From the NCBI GenBank assembly GCA_905221615.1, contig CAJNDT010000602.1, positions 446,986 to 510,985 of the forward strand: a stretch of DNA of 64,000 bases. Reading direction: 5' to 3'. The translations under genes and the position numbers were made by a program. Below the pieces are notes generated by a model that saw nothing but the letters and a program-made list of their open reading frames with translations, was not told the origin of the DNA and made no database searches. Source of the DNA: Symbiodinium sp. CCMP2592. Its lineage: Eukaryota > Sar > Dinophyceae > Suessiales > Symbiodiniaceae. Positions within the stretch are counted from its first letter, which is position 1, and every line of letters starts with the position of its first letter. Below are positions 1 to 11,081 of the stretch, in pieces.

Positions 1-8
1 ACTAGTAC

Positions 9-12
<4 letters not shown>

Positions 13-71
<59 letters not shown>

Positions 72-205
72 TAGTAGTAGTAGCAGTAGTAGTAGTCGTG
101 GTGGTGGTGGTGGTGGTGGTGGTGGAAGTAGTGGTAGTAGTCGTAGTAGTAATAGTCGTAGTATTAGTTGCAGTGGCAGTAGCAGTAGCAGGAGCAGGAG
201 CAGCA
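13..205. repeat. Imperfect (AGT)n trinucleotide array
   Basis: Uninterrupted then degenerate AGT/GGT/AGC triplets run from the window edge. The plus-strand poly-Val frame over it is a repeat artefact, not a gene. Confidence 0.95.
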
Positions 206-900
206 GGGCGTCTTCCCCATGACATGGCCAGACCCTTGCACGCAAGCATACTTTCAAGTGCGACAAGTACCTAAATGAGCCATGGGGTTGTTTAGCACGT
301 TCTTGATGCGTTTGGGGTATCGACCGGTTATCGATCCACATCTGACATGAAACCTGAAAACCTGCAGAACGTATGCAGAACAAGCTTTCAGCGCACAGGT
401 TTACAGCCTTTTCCGAAACAATCCGCACACAAGTGTAAGCTTCGAATCGATGGACGTTCCGTGCACGCATCTGAAAGCTTCCGTGCCGGTCGCTTTGCCG
501 TAGGCACAGACTATTAGGCAATACTTTGCATGCTTATTCCGCTTCGAGGGGTAGCTCAAATCCGAGTACGGCGCATGCTTCTGCTAGCCTATCTTATCAT
601 GGGTTATCGTTTTAGCGCGTCCCCTATCGATCCTCGGGGTTTTGGCACAACAACTACCCTCTACACTAAAATACATAAACGATAATTTTGACCATAACTC
701 ATATATATATATATTATTATGAATAAAAGTTATATATATATATATATATATATATATCCCCCAATCTGTCTATGTTATGTAATACATACAGCCCGCTCAA
801 AGTGTTTATACGTCATCATATGTACGACATACGTCGATGTGTGTATCTACATACATGTATGTGTGTATATATATATATATATGAACATACATTAAGCCTT
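206..900. other. Non-coding stretch with AT microsatellites
   Basis: I see no supportable exon here. AT dinucleotide runs lie at about 703-716, 731-757 and 866-882. The rest is unique sequence of average composition. Further exons of the GH5-like gene would be expected downstream of the 903-1013 exon on the minus strand, but I could not identify any. Confidence 0.5.
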
Positions 901-902
901 AC

Positions 903-1013
903 CAGATATTGACAATTCAGTCGTGCCTGACGGCCGCCAGACTGTGAGTAGAACCAGTCTTCCAGGCAGAACCATCCGCCGACGTTCACCCCATCCGGCC
1001 TTGGGTTGATTGT
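903..1013 (-). CDS. Exon of a GH5-type exo-beta-1,3-glucanase-like protein (partial)
   Basis: Read on the minus strand, this exon encodes a segment containing GVNVGGWFCLEDWFYS. It matches the N-terminal strand motif (GVNLGGW-x-V/C-LE-x-W) of glycoside hydrolase family 5 exo-1,3-beta-glucanases, which cut beta-1,3-glucans such as the storage glucan of dinoflagellates. The exon ends at a GT donor (ctg|gtaagg, donor G at 902). The 5' edge is less sure: an AG lies just above 1013. The catalytic glutamates fall in other exons that I could not find, so completeness is unknown. The motif is seen in the sequence; the family is recognised from general knowledge; the physiological role is inferred. Confidence 0.6.
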
Positions 1014-2520
1014 GCTTTGGGGGATCAGTATAATTTATAATTCTCGCATCGCTCGTTGCTTCGGTGTTCCCGGTCGAGCAGTCGCGGCGGAATGGTCTGG
1101 AGAAACGCCAGGATCTATCTAGAGCCGTTACAGGGAGGGTGACAATACCTGGGAGGCCATGACTGCGCGAGGTATCCTAATGATGGTTTTGGATGCTTCG
1201 GCGGAAGACGCAAAATTCGACCCTTGGACGGCGTCATGAGCCTTCACGGTTTTCGGGTGGCACCTCTAATCCAGTATAGCATTAGAGCTCACCTTCAGTG
1301 CCAAAGAGCAGCGAGGATAATATGTAAAGCAAGCACGAACTATAACTGTCACGCGAACACAAGGGGTCGTGGTCTGTAACAAGCAGCTCAGGCACACTAA
1401 TTCTGGGTCTTCGCAGGACATCTCACAGCATCTGCAGCCGCCCGTCAGTGTTTCACAGCAGACAGAGCATTGCACGAGAAGAAACGGCAGTTGCTGTGCG
1501 GTAAACCCTCGGTATATAGGATTCGGTCCTGGTAGACCGCAAAGTTCGTATCAATTCTGCCGGCTGACTATCTGGTCTGACTGTCCGTCTTTTGAGCGAG
1601 TTCACTGTGTTTTCCTGGCGTTGTGGCCTTGTGGCTCAAGCGTGCTGCGGACCACGTACGTCAAAGCCAACAGCATGCTTTCGTCTATGACGGAAGCCCG
1701 CCCGGCAAACACTTTTTCGATCGCCCACGAAGGCCACCTGGGAAATTGCAGTCGAATTCCGGCTCTTGTGATGGCTTCGCCATGCAAAAACCAAGCCCAG
1801 TCCTTTTCGGGTCTCCGTGCTGCCGTGCTTCTTTGGTCCTTGTGGTGCCGCACACTGATGTTGAGACTCTGGTCGTTCTCTGCTGCTAACGTCACTCAAC
1901 GTTTCATCTGCACGTGGAGCGTCTTAAATTTTGGAGACGGAACGTGAGAACCGTTGCACCGAAAGACTGTGGTGGTAGTAGCCCGGACCCGAAGAGGTGC
2001 TGGAGCTGTCAAGCTGCAAATACTTCCAGAAATATATGGCCCCTACTAGGGCTAGCGGAATTCCGGGTTTCACAGAGGATAAATGGGGGGTCTAGGTTCT
2101 TTACTATGTTCACATTCTTCTACTTCTCTGAATATGCCACCGGATTATTAATCAGCTTTGTCGTAAGGGATGGGGATTTACTGACCAGGCGTCCACATGT
2201 ATGGTACTCGCGCATTCGAGCTCAGTGGCTTTGCCAGCTGCGCCAGCTGCGCGAAATGTATGTACAACGAGATACAGACAAAATCCAGTACCGTTTGACA
2301 CCGAATAGCCCACTCTTGTGATGTAGTGTTTATTCCTTAAATGAATAGGGTTCTGGTAGGGAGCCGAGTGCTTCCATCGGCAGTGCAGACGCAAGAACTC
2401 ATACATCATATGTGTCATAGGATTTACATTGGGCTTCGACGGAGGCTATGCCGGGTTTGTAAAATAGAAGGGACCCCTTAACTAAGCGGTTCCGTAAACA
2501 TAAGGACCTTCCGATCCCGA
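1014..2520. other. Overlapping open frames on both strands, no recognised gene
   Basis: A 192-codon frame runs on plus (1369-1947), a 97-codon frame on minus (1602-1895) and a 135-codon frame on plus (1914-2321). They overlap or abut and none has a recognisable domain. The minus frame contains a plausible run (KDWAWFLHGEAITRAG), but the plus frames look equally codon-like. A short minus frame at about 2190-2270 (ARVPYMWTPGQ) could be an exon. I cannot decide the coding strand from sequence alone. Confidence 0.3.
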
Positions 2521-2521
2521 G

Positions 2522-2613
2522 CTAAAGGAAAGGATCTTCTCTGCCATGCTCTGGGCTTCTGGAGCCGCCCCCCTGGGCCTCCGCAACGCTGGTCACGAGC
2601 CGAGGTCCTGGCT
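2522..2613 (-). CDS. Possible terminal exon, unknown protein
   Basis: After an AG acceptor (cccgcag|cca) the minus strand stays open and ends at a TAG stop with the peptide SRSPEHGREDPFL. A (TG)n tract lies immediately upstream, as if inside the preceding intron. A second possible exon lies at about 2860-2935. No domain is recognised. This is a weak call. Confidence 0.25.
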
Positions 2614-2630
2614 GCGGGATGAGAAGCGAA

Positions 2631-2632
<2 letters not shown>

Positions 2633-2686
<54 letters not shown>

Positions 2687-2701
2687 GGTGTGTGTGTGTG
2701 T
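2633..2701. repeat. (TG)n microsatellite
   Basis: About 24 TG units are followed by a short CG-interrupted stretch and more TG. Confidence 0.95.
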
Positions 2702-2959
2702 ATACATATATATCTTATAATATAATGGGCCCCAAAACCCCATTCCAATTATTAAGGCGCCTATATTTTAGCACCCTGCTATAGATCCCTTTAAAGGAAC
2801 CCTTTAAGGATCCCCTTTAAAGGAACTCCCCTATTCTCACGATTAAGGCCCCCTTTTCTTCGCTCATCTCCTCCGCCAAGGAGGAGCGGCTCCGGATCCC
2901 CAGTGCCCGGTGCCTTCGGGCCAGCGGAGATCCAGGCGCCTGGCCGTTCTCTGGTCTTT

Positions 2960-3130
2960 AGAAGGTTTAGGGGTTTAGGGGTTTAGGGGTTTAGGGTTTA
3001 GGGATTTAGGGGTTTCAGGGTTTTTAGGGGTTTCGGGATTTAGGGGTTCAGGGTATTTGGGGGCTTTCGGGTTCAGGGCTTAAGGATTATAGGGATTTTG
3101 GTTTCGGGTTTTCGCGAGCACTAGGGTTTC
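2960..3130 (+). repeat. Interstitial telomere-like TTTAGGG tract, degenerate
   Basis: Tandem (G)GGTTTAG units at the left decay into related T/G-rich heptamers to the right. TTTAGGG is the plant-type telomere unit also used by dinoflagellates. The copies here are internal and imperfect. Confidence 0.85.
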
Positions 3131-3318
3131 AGGCTTCGCTACTTTGGCTCTAAAGTTTTTAAGTGTGTTTTTGTTGATATTCTTGGGTATGCTGTAGACT
3201 GTCGGTTTTACCAGTGGGGTTCTCCGGGCTTCGTGGAGCCTATTTAGGGTTTGCCGTTTGAGGGTTCAGGAGTCTGGGTTTCGATTTTGGTGTACCGGAC
3301 CCTCACAATAAACGGCCC

Positions 3319-3543
3319 TTAAGCCGCACCAAGACTAATCGAATGGGCTGCAAATAACGCCTGATTTCCAAAGCTGACCTGATGGCAAGGTAATCTAGTG
3401 AATTGATGCAGCATGGGAACTGACTGCGTGATGTGGGTGATCAACATCAGTGGCCCCTTGTTTTGAGCCTCTTTCCTGACACTTTTAATCGAACCCAGAA
3501 GCTTCTGCGCTTCGAGGACGAGAAAGTGCGTACGCAGAAACAA
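3319..3543 (-). CDS. Candidate exon, unknown protein
   Basis: A 74-codon minus-strand frame contains LLGSIKSVRKEAQNKGPLML and a mixed, non-repetitive composition, ending at TAA. No family is recognised. It lies between telomere-like tracts and could be an exon of the same gene as the 2522-2613 frame. Confidence 0.3.
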   Translation of the reverse strand: MFLRTHFLVLEAQKLLGSIKSVRKEAQNKGPLMLITHITQSVPMLHQFTRLPCHQVSFGNQALFAAHSISLGAA

Positions 3544-4560
3544 ACCCCTGATTCGGGGGGCTTAATACTTTGATAGGGTTTGGGGGTATAGTAGCATAGT
3601 TATCAAACAGTTATCATAAGGAGCCCTGAAGAATGATATGGTAATTCTTTAGGATTCCGTGAGACCAGAACCTTTTACAAACCCTGACGAGACTGATACT
3701 GTCAGCCCATGGCACCCACCGGCCTCACCAGACTTGCCGTGTTTCGGTGCCTGGAAGATGCCTCGGGAACTTCACAATCAAAGGTTGGGGTTAAGGTGCT
3801 TGTGAATTATATGTGGGCGCACACACGGCTCTACATCTGGATAGGGCTCAGGAAGGGTTCAGGGTTTAGGGCTTTAGGGTTGTGCAGTTTCGGGCGCCGG
3901 CGAAAAGGATAATTGGAACTCTCCCTTCAGCAAGGACAAAGGACCTTAGAGTTCCGAAGGCTGAGAAAAGCCACGCACCAAGTACATCACAGTGACCTTC
4001 ACAACATGTTCATACCGACCATGCCCACAGCCGGAATTAGGACGAGCCCCCTCCGAACCCTAAACCCCAAAACCCCGATACCCCTGAACATCTGAACCCA
4101 AAACCCTAAATTCCCTAAGACTGCGAGCCTGAGCCCCAAAAGCTGCCTTTACGAGGCTCCACATGGACTGGCCCAGCATAGCATAGGGGAGCTAATACTT
4201 AGACCAGGCTTTTGGAGCCCAGTGTACTTTAATCATAATAAGGAACCTCCCAAAATAGCATAGACAATTATTAAGACCCCTATATCAGCATCCAAGCTGC
4301 GCTCTTTGTTGGGATCTTTGAACAACTGCTCCTGATCAAATCAAACTAACAGAAAGAACGCATAAGGGGAATGACGCCCATGATGACTATAATAACAATA
4401 AACAATGTAGAGGCCTCATAGAAGAGGAGATTGGGGTTACATACTGTAAGTGAGCTGATATTATCACCAGGGCCACCACTGGGACGGTATTACTGTGTAT
4501 TCTGACTTGTTCATTGTATTCGGTCGTGGGCAGACTTTCGTAGGGGATTCGGCAGCACTC
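3544..4560. other. Telomere-like tracts and MITE fragments, no gene seen
   Basis: The interval contains degenerate TTTAGGG at about 3850-3885, CCCTAAA-like at about 4055-4130 and palindrome-family fragments near 4190-4290 (family F). A plus-strand 67-codon frame at 3709-3912 runs into the heptamer tract and is not supported. Confidence 0.5.
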
Positions 4561-4561
4561 G

Positions 4562-6520
4562 TCAAGCCCGGAGCGAGTCGTCCAGGCTCTGGAGGGTGAC
4601 TTCCAGCGCTAGTTTCGGATCAAAGCCGTAGTGACAACTAACAGCGAGAATCCTGCACAGACCCATAACCATGAACACCAGGACCCTCCTTGTACCCTCA
4701 TATAGGGGTATATGGTCCCAAATAATGGGCATTTAAGGTTTAATAGCGGGTAGATGGAGGGTCTAGGCATACTTGGAAAGGATTGATGTTGAGCGGAACA
4801 TGAGAGCTGCTTTCTCAGCTCGAAGGCATCACAAGCATCCTCGTGCATTGGGTCGAGCTTTTCACTAATCTGTCCTGTTCTTAGCAGGGAATTGAGGAAT
4901 GAATTATGGAGACTATTATTGGGGATTATATAGGGACTACTATAGGGATCATTCCCCAATTTCCTACTAAGCACCAGACAGTTATTTTCTAGCTACAAAG
5001 AAACCACACCACTACCAAGACACCCGCAATCCTAAATACTTACCCATACTATTCTGCGCAGTTCCTTCTTATAGTAGTTAGCTTAATATGCTGCAAAACG
5101 ATATTCCAAATAAGCATTAGGCTAGGGCTCGAAGAGGCTTCTCGAGTCAAGGGCCGCAAAGCCAACCCTAACCCTCTCCTGATGCTTCAAGAAGGAGCCG
5201 TCCTCAGAGGTCACCGGAACATCCAAGCATCATCTTCACTGAATGTACCGCTGTGGATACTGCTGCTACCTCCTTCTCCTCCTACTATCGCTGCGACTGC
5301 TACTGCTGCAACAGCAGTTCAGTGCGGACAAGCGCCTACTTACCATGTTGCTGACCCTTGAATCTGTTATCCCCTGGAAACCTGTGCCCCTAAACTCAAC
5401 CCCAAAACACTAAACGCAATGCCCTGAGCCCTAAATCCTCTAAATAAGCTCCAGACTCAGAGCCATAACACCCCTAGACCATTGAAGGTGCCCTGGAAAG
5501 CTACTATAGGGGTACAATAAGGAACCCCCAGAATAGTATTGGTAATTATTTAGGCCCCGATATACTGAAGCCAAGCTGAGGTCCTGCCAGGCCCATGGCA
5601 TTCCAATGCCACGGATCAACTCTTGGCTCTCCTCACTCCTTGGAATCCCGGCCGGAGGATGGTGGGGATTAGGGTTTGGGGTTTTGTAAACCGACTAAAC
5701 ACAAAATCCTAAATGATCCTAAATGCGATCTTCACTTCGGGCCAACACTTAAGCTCCCATCGCCCTTGCGCTTCATTGTCTCCGTGGTCGGGTTTGGAGG
5801 TTGGGGCTTTGGCTGCAGAGGCTATCTAGGTGGGGCTTTTAAAGCCTTTGAAAAATATTAGTAAAGAAGGTCCTCTTAAGCCCAATAAGGGAAATTATAA
5901 AATGTCCCAAAGCCCTACCTTGCTATACATATCATGCACAGGCAACAGTGACAGAAACATCGTGAGCAGTGACTGAGAAGCAGCTACATTTTCTCTGGTA
6001 CCGCTGGCAGCCGATATCACTGTGATTTGTGGCACTAGACTGAGGTTTCAACCCAGGTATTGAAGATGACCTGCCGCCGATTACTTTGATCGACAACGTT
6101 GCATTTAAGAGTGCGGTCGGGTGACTTTCTCTCGTCTAAATCTACTCTACCTACTTGAATATGGACTATAAAGGGAATACCTACAACAAGTTACATATTC
6201 CGACACACAGTTCTACTTCACAACGTGAACCTCTTCTCTGCGACTTGGCTTAGGGGCTGAATACCCCACCCCAAAAACATCCAAAAACGCTTAACCTTTT
6301 CAAACATGGTAGGGATATATAGGCCCCAAACGGTTATATAAAGGCTACCTACTCAGCTACTGAGTTGCTGCCCGGGCATCTCGCTTTCCTCCGACTCGCT
6401 TGGCCTCTCGGCCTCACGCTCCGACGGTGGGCCCTTCCACGAAAACTTGCAAGTAGGGTTTAGGGTTTTAGTTCTTTGTGTTTTTGAGGGCCTCTTTCTG
6501 CTCCCGCTGAGGTCGCAGAT
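4562..6520 (-). CDS. Candidate multi-exon gene of unknown function (3' part)
   Basis: Short exon-like islands on the minus strand are separated by repeat-rich introns. The proposed last exon (4562-4652) starts after gtgcag, has about 30 codons including CHYGFDPKLALEV and stops at TGA. Other islands lie at about 4770-4880 (SEKLDPMHEDACDAFELRK), 5565-5650 (EESQELIRGIGMPWAWQDL), 5720-5820 (DHGDNEAQGRWELKCW), 6365-6462 (SEREAERPSESEESEM) and 6475-6520. The gap between the first two is filled by a palindromic element. No domain is recognised, exon borders are approximate, and the islands were chosen by eye, so some may be chance open frames. Whether this chain and the next one belong to one gene is unknown. 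Confidence 0.27.
4872..4981. mobile_element. MITE-like palindrome, family J
   Basis: Terminal inverted repeats of about 30 bp contain CTTAG(T/C)AGGGAAT at the left and its complement at the right. The same ends recur at 54409-54521 and 53616-53779, with a half element at about 27240-27335. Confidence 0.75.
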
Positions 6521-6857
6521 TTAGGGTTTAGGGGCTAGGGCTCAGGGTAGCCCGGGCCTCAAAACCACAAAAACTTCGAGGCTTCACCATTCTGCGATAA
6601 ACCGCAGCGTAGGCTTCAGGGTTTAGAACTTGTCGTGTTTCGGGTTACTCAACGGCCCTTAGAACCAGAACAAAAATAGTGCTGCAATTCCCTGGAGTTC
6701 AATTATGAAAAAATACAATATAATTCCTAGGAGCAGTAAAGGTTAGTGTCTCGAGGGTTTCGGGATAGCCTCGAGAGTGCGACATGCAATGGGTCCCTCG
6801 TAGTGGGCTTTTGGAGGAGCCCTGTTTCGATTAGGCCCATTAGGCCTTGTGAGGGAT

Positions 6858-8455
6858 TCCGATGCGGGAAAACGCTTCACAGACGTCCTTGTAAGGGTCC
6901 GTAGTCCCGGTCGCTGCCTCTTCAGCGCGTGCATCTGCAGATGGTGATGGCTCGCTTTGCCCCAACTGCAACGCGGCGTTCTCATCCTCAGACCTGCGAT
7001 GATGATACGGCTAAACTACGATTGCAAACCTTTCTGAGATGACAGCTACTTGGCCACACTGGCTGTGACCGTCATCGTTTTTCCTGACCGGGCTTACAGA
7101 AGTGCACTGTTTTACTCTTTCGACTACATTACTCCTATAATTGAAACAATTGAGTGGATCTATGGTCTACCTGTCTACTTCTCAGCCTTCAAGTCGCTTC
7201 AAATCCAAATCCTAGAACTGTAATTTACGAGCCTTGAGAAATAGAATCGGGTGGTTGGGTGATTCAAGGAACCCTCAGGAGTAGTTTAATCATCATGCGA
7301 CTTCCATACTAACTTAGCAATCCTTCAACGCCCATCCCTTGCCAAGCATTGAGGCCTCGCTCGTGCGCTGAGCTGGCTCAGTGAGGGCTGGAAGCTGGGG
7401 GTGTGGTCATCTCGGCAAAGCAGGTTCGGGTTTCGGATTTAGGGGTTTAGGGTTCAGGGCCAATGATAACACATCATGAACAAGGCGAACAAATGCAGCA
7501 CACGAAGATGCTAAACCTTGAAACCCTGAACACCATAAGCTCCGATGTTAGTGAACGCTAAACCCTATACCTTAAACCCTAACTCCTAAGCACTCAAACC
7601 ATCAGTTTCTAGGGGGGGTTGAGCCCTTGGGCCTTGGGATGCTGGCCCCGGCTTGTGAAGCACAAGTTGAACAACTCGGAGCGAGTATTCATGTCTAGCC
7701 TGCGGCCTACCTTCGTCCTTGACAGCCTTACAGAAACCCGAGACCCGAACTACATGAAACCCTAACCCAACTATCCAGAAAGCCGAACTCGTAAGACAGC
7801 TGGAGCTCGTATGATGCGCAATGGCGGCATCTCTTCATCTCGCCCCAAGAGCCGCCTTTGCCGCGAATCAATCGCTCGAGATTAACTGCTTTCTTGCAAA
7901 GAAACCCTCATCCCTTTACAAACCAACAACCCCAAAAATCTACAACCCTAGACCCTAAGCCCTTTAAACCCTAAACCCTATAAACCCTGAGCTCTAAACC
8001 CTAAACTCTAAACTCTGACCGCAAGCTGGCTTCAGGTTTGTTGCTAGGCTGCGACGACAAGCTTTGTCCGAGGATCAGCCGCTCACGACCGTCCGGAGCG
8101 GTCTCCAAGACCATGTCCGGTGTACTGGCAACCTCGTCAGGGTTTCGGGGGTTTGGGCTATAGGCCTTAGGAGGTTTAGGGTTACAAGTTTGTGGGGTTC
8201 AGGGTTGTAGGGCCTTGTAGGGTTTGGGGTTACAGGGGTTAGGGGCTTAGAGGTACTGCTGTAGATATTAGCGTCGTAGGGATCGGAGGGTTGTTGGGTT
8301 CGGGACGCCTCGTCCCACGGCAGGGGCTGCACGTCACGGTCGGCAAGACGCCCGAGGGACGTTCCGAGGCTGACGGCACTGGAGGGGCGTGTGAGAGCGA
8401 AACTCTGATGGCTGGAAGCCCGCTTGAGCGTCCGACTGAGTGGACTGACGGGATC
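6858..8455 (-). CDS. Candidate multi-exon gene of unknown function (exon islands)
   Basis: Minus-strand exon-like islands lie at about 8300-8455 (SHQSFALTRPSSAVSLG), 8050-8150 (TPDMVLETAPDGRERLILG), 7795-7890 (KGGSWGEMKRCRHCASYEL, with a CxxC), 7640-7725 (DEGRPQARHEYSLRVVQL), 7333-7425 and 6858-6994 (GTTDPYKDVCEAFSRIG). The last follows a CAG acceptor (atcatcgcag|g). Introns between them hold CCCTAAA-type heptamers. The products are polar and Ser/Arg-rich with no recognised domain. The run of same-strand islands is the main support. Individual borders are tentative. Confidence 0.27.
7925..8020 (-). repeat. Telomere-like CCCTAAA tract
   Basis: CCCTAAA and near-variants lie in tandem, placed between two candidate exons. 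Confidence 0.8.
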
Positions 8456-8814
8456 CTTACTTGTGCAGCTTGCTGGTGGAATTACAAGCTCACCTTCGGA
8501 TTACACAGAAATTCTAATCCCAGGGTGAAGTTGTAGGTTCAAATGAAGGGTAAAGGCTGTATACCTACTCTGCCACTGCAGTATGAACCCCTACAAAAAC
8601 CCTTTTAATAGAACTCTTTTTGAACCCTTATAGCCCTTATAGAACCCTCATAGAGCCCTGATAGTCCCTTTACGCAACTCTACCGCCAAGGATCCGGAAC
8701 GCCATCGCCAATCGCGAGACGACTCTGGGCTGCACTTTGTGGTCGACTTCTGGCCGCGCTTGCCTTACTGGTGCTCGGGCAGAGTGGAGGAAGGAATAAG
8801 GACTGTTAGAATAT

Positions 8815-8890
8815 GTATATATATATAACTATGTGTGTATATATACATATTATATAACTATATAACTATATATACATACATACATAAGTA
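8815..8890. repeat. AT-rich microsatellite
   Basis: TA and TATACATA units repeat in a compound array. Confidence 0.85.
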
Positions 8891-9032
8891 CACATGTAAA
8901 TGGCGAGTCGCGGGTCGGCTGCGGATCTCCGCATCCAGATTCCCTGCGCTGTACGACGGCAGCCTCTTGTCAGACTCCCGGAAGACGATGGCACCACTTT
9001 GCATCAGTTTCTCCTGTCGGCTTTATTTGGAG

Positions 9033-9154
9033 GATCATGGGACTTAGTGAGTGGAGTTATAAATAAGGTAACTATACTATCTATACTTATAAGTACTTAT
9101 AACCCCAATTATTAAGGCACTTATAACCCGATGTACTTGCTAAGTCCCATGATC
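9033..9154. mobile_element. MITE-like palindrome, gatcatgggacttag ends
   Basis: An exact 15-bp terminal inverted repeat (gatcatgggacttag at 9033, its complement ending at 9154) flanks an AT-rich core with ATAAGTA-type internal repeats. It is structurally related to family C (ends containing GACTTAGTAA). Confidence 0.75.
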
Positions 9155-9504
9155 TGCCAAGTAGGGTTTAAGGAACTTCTCCTTGCGTGACGGCACCCCT
9201 TGACTTTCGCTGCTCCAGGCATCAGGAAAACTGAAGTCAACAAATCCTCAAATCATAATCCCTACGCCCAATATCCTTTCTGGCACCCGTAACGACCAAA
9301 TGACGCTTGAAAAGTATAGGGCGCTAGACCCTTATACCATCATGTAACTAGTTGTATCTGAGAAACCAGTTCTGTCAGGAACGCCCATCCATAGAACACT
9401 CCCCAGGCGCCCTCAAACAAGACCCTTACACAAACCGTAACTCAACCCTAGAATAAACCTCCCAACAAAAACTCCTGAAATGAGACCCCACCCTGAGATC
9501 AGAG

Positions 9505-9858
9505 CCTAAACCCCCGCTGAAAATGACTCCAAGACACCTGCACCCGCTGTGAAGGGGCACTTTGGGGCCTTCGCAGCCGCGGTTTCGGGCGAGCGCTGCG
9601 GAGGCCTGGGTCGGCTGTTCCCGCAAGACTAGGAGGGTCTAGGGTTTATAGTGTTTAGGGTTTGGGGGTTTAGAGTTTATAAAGGGGTTTAGGGTATTTG
9701 GGGTTTAGAGTTTATAAAGGGGTTCAGGGTTTAGGGGTTTAGGGTCTAGTGTTTAAGCTTGGGGGTTGTGGCGGGGTGGTTGAGTGGGAGGGTGTCGCTT
9801 TCTGAGGGGGGGAAGGTCTATCATACATAAACAAACATATACATTTATATGCACATAC

Positions 9859-9897
<39 letters not shown>

Positions 9898-10893
9898 TTT
9901 CGTACAGGCACAGGTTCAGCAAAGCGGCTGTCGTGGAGGCTCTTGATCGCCGCTTTGCTGGCTTGGTGAGCGGAGGCCTTGGTTTCCGATGTAGGTCTGC
10001 GGCTTGCTTAGGGAAGGTTAACAGTGCAAGTATATGGGTGGTTGTCGAAATTAGGGTCCCTTTTTGCTTCCTTAATATAATACGGCACCTATTATTTAGG
10101 GTACCCAAAAAGGGGCCCTAATTTTGACAACTACCCATATGCGTCTTTCAACCGTCTTTCGGCCAGTGGGCGAAAGCTCTGTATTTCTTCATGCGTGTCC
10201 TTTGTGCTTACGTGGTTTTTGCACTCAAGAATCCTGTTGGCGTTAGGCGGAAGATTGGGGCTTGCAACCTGGTGACGGGTCGCATCCTGGAGATTTTGCC
10301 TTGACGGCGTGTTGGCGCTGCGGTAGTGCGCACACTCGGACTCATGCTGTCCATGCGAACGGCATCAGGTTCATCGCGGATGGCAAGCACCTTCGACGAC
10401 AAAGCAGGTTTAGCAACATGGACACACACACACACACACACGCGCGCATGCACACAGACGTGTGATCTAGTGTGCGTGCGTTCACAGGTGGAGGCCTGAT
10501 GCCGGAGGGGCTCAGCGCATTTGACCGAAATGATTCTTAACAGTTTACAAGTAAGTAGAAGGACAACTCACCAATACCCCAAACCCTGTAACCCCTAAGC
10601 CCTGGTTCACGGGTAAAAGAACAACTCACCGATACCCAAACCCTATAAGCCCTAAACCCTGAACCCGAGATCCCTAGACCCGCCTGCGAGTTCGTGAGAG
10701 AGAGGTCTTCCAGGGCACGGAGCCTTGCTCGAGAAACTACTTGAGTTTCGCCGGTATAGTACATGCAAATCTATTTGTGCATATGATTGATTGCATGCAA
10801 GATGCCGCAAATGCTTAGGGTTTAGGGTTTAGGGTTTACTTCGCCAGGGCTCGGTTTTCCTCAATCGCCTTCTTGCTGCAAGGGCCGGGCACG
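9505..10893 (-). CDS. Candidate multi-exon gene of unknown function (exon islands)
   Basis: Minus-strand islands lie at about 10838-10893 (GPCSKKAIEENRALAK, after a CAG), 10685-10745 (RLRALEDLSLTNSQA), 10263-10411 (LAIRDEPDAVRMDSMSPSVR), 9895-10016 (ASKAAIKSLHDSRFAEPVP) and 9505-9618. A family E palindrome and an AT microsatellite sit in the gaps. No domain is recognised. It directly follows the FSP1-like gene on the same strand. Several of these intervals also have open frames on plus, so the strand choice rests partly on that context. Confidence 0.25.
9630..9760 (+). repeat. Telomere-like TTTAGGG tract with a duplicated 40-bp block
   Basis: TTTAGGG-type units are interspersed, and the block gggtttagagtttataaagg occurs twice (about 9667 and 9701). 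Confidence 0.75.
9862..9893. repeat. (AT)n microsatellite
   Basis: About 16 AT units. Confidence 0.9.
10034..10139. mobile_element. MITE-like palindrome, family E copy 1
   Basis: Near-perfect inverted halves begin ATGGGTGGTTGTC and end with the complement. The core contains GGGTCCCTTTTTG and its complement. A second copy is at 16728-16836. Confidence 0.85.
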
Positions 10894-11081
10894 GGGCAGC
10901 TTCCTGCCCCTGACAGCACACAGAGCTTAGCAAGAGGGGCAACAGTCTCCCAATGGAGTGAGACCCAAGTTGGCAGGCAGCAAATGAGGAAATCCTCATC
11001 ATTACGAATCCGACGAATTAAAGGGCCTGAAAGGGACCACCATGACACGCCTCATTTTGAGGTCGATGGATTTAGTCCCGT

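Noticed and set aside
1620..1640. TTGTGGCTCAAG as a spliced-leader relic
   Set aside because: Matches only the last 12 bases with a mismatch; the upstream part diverges.
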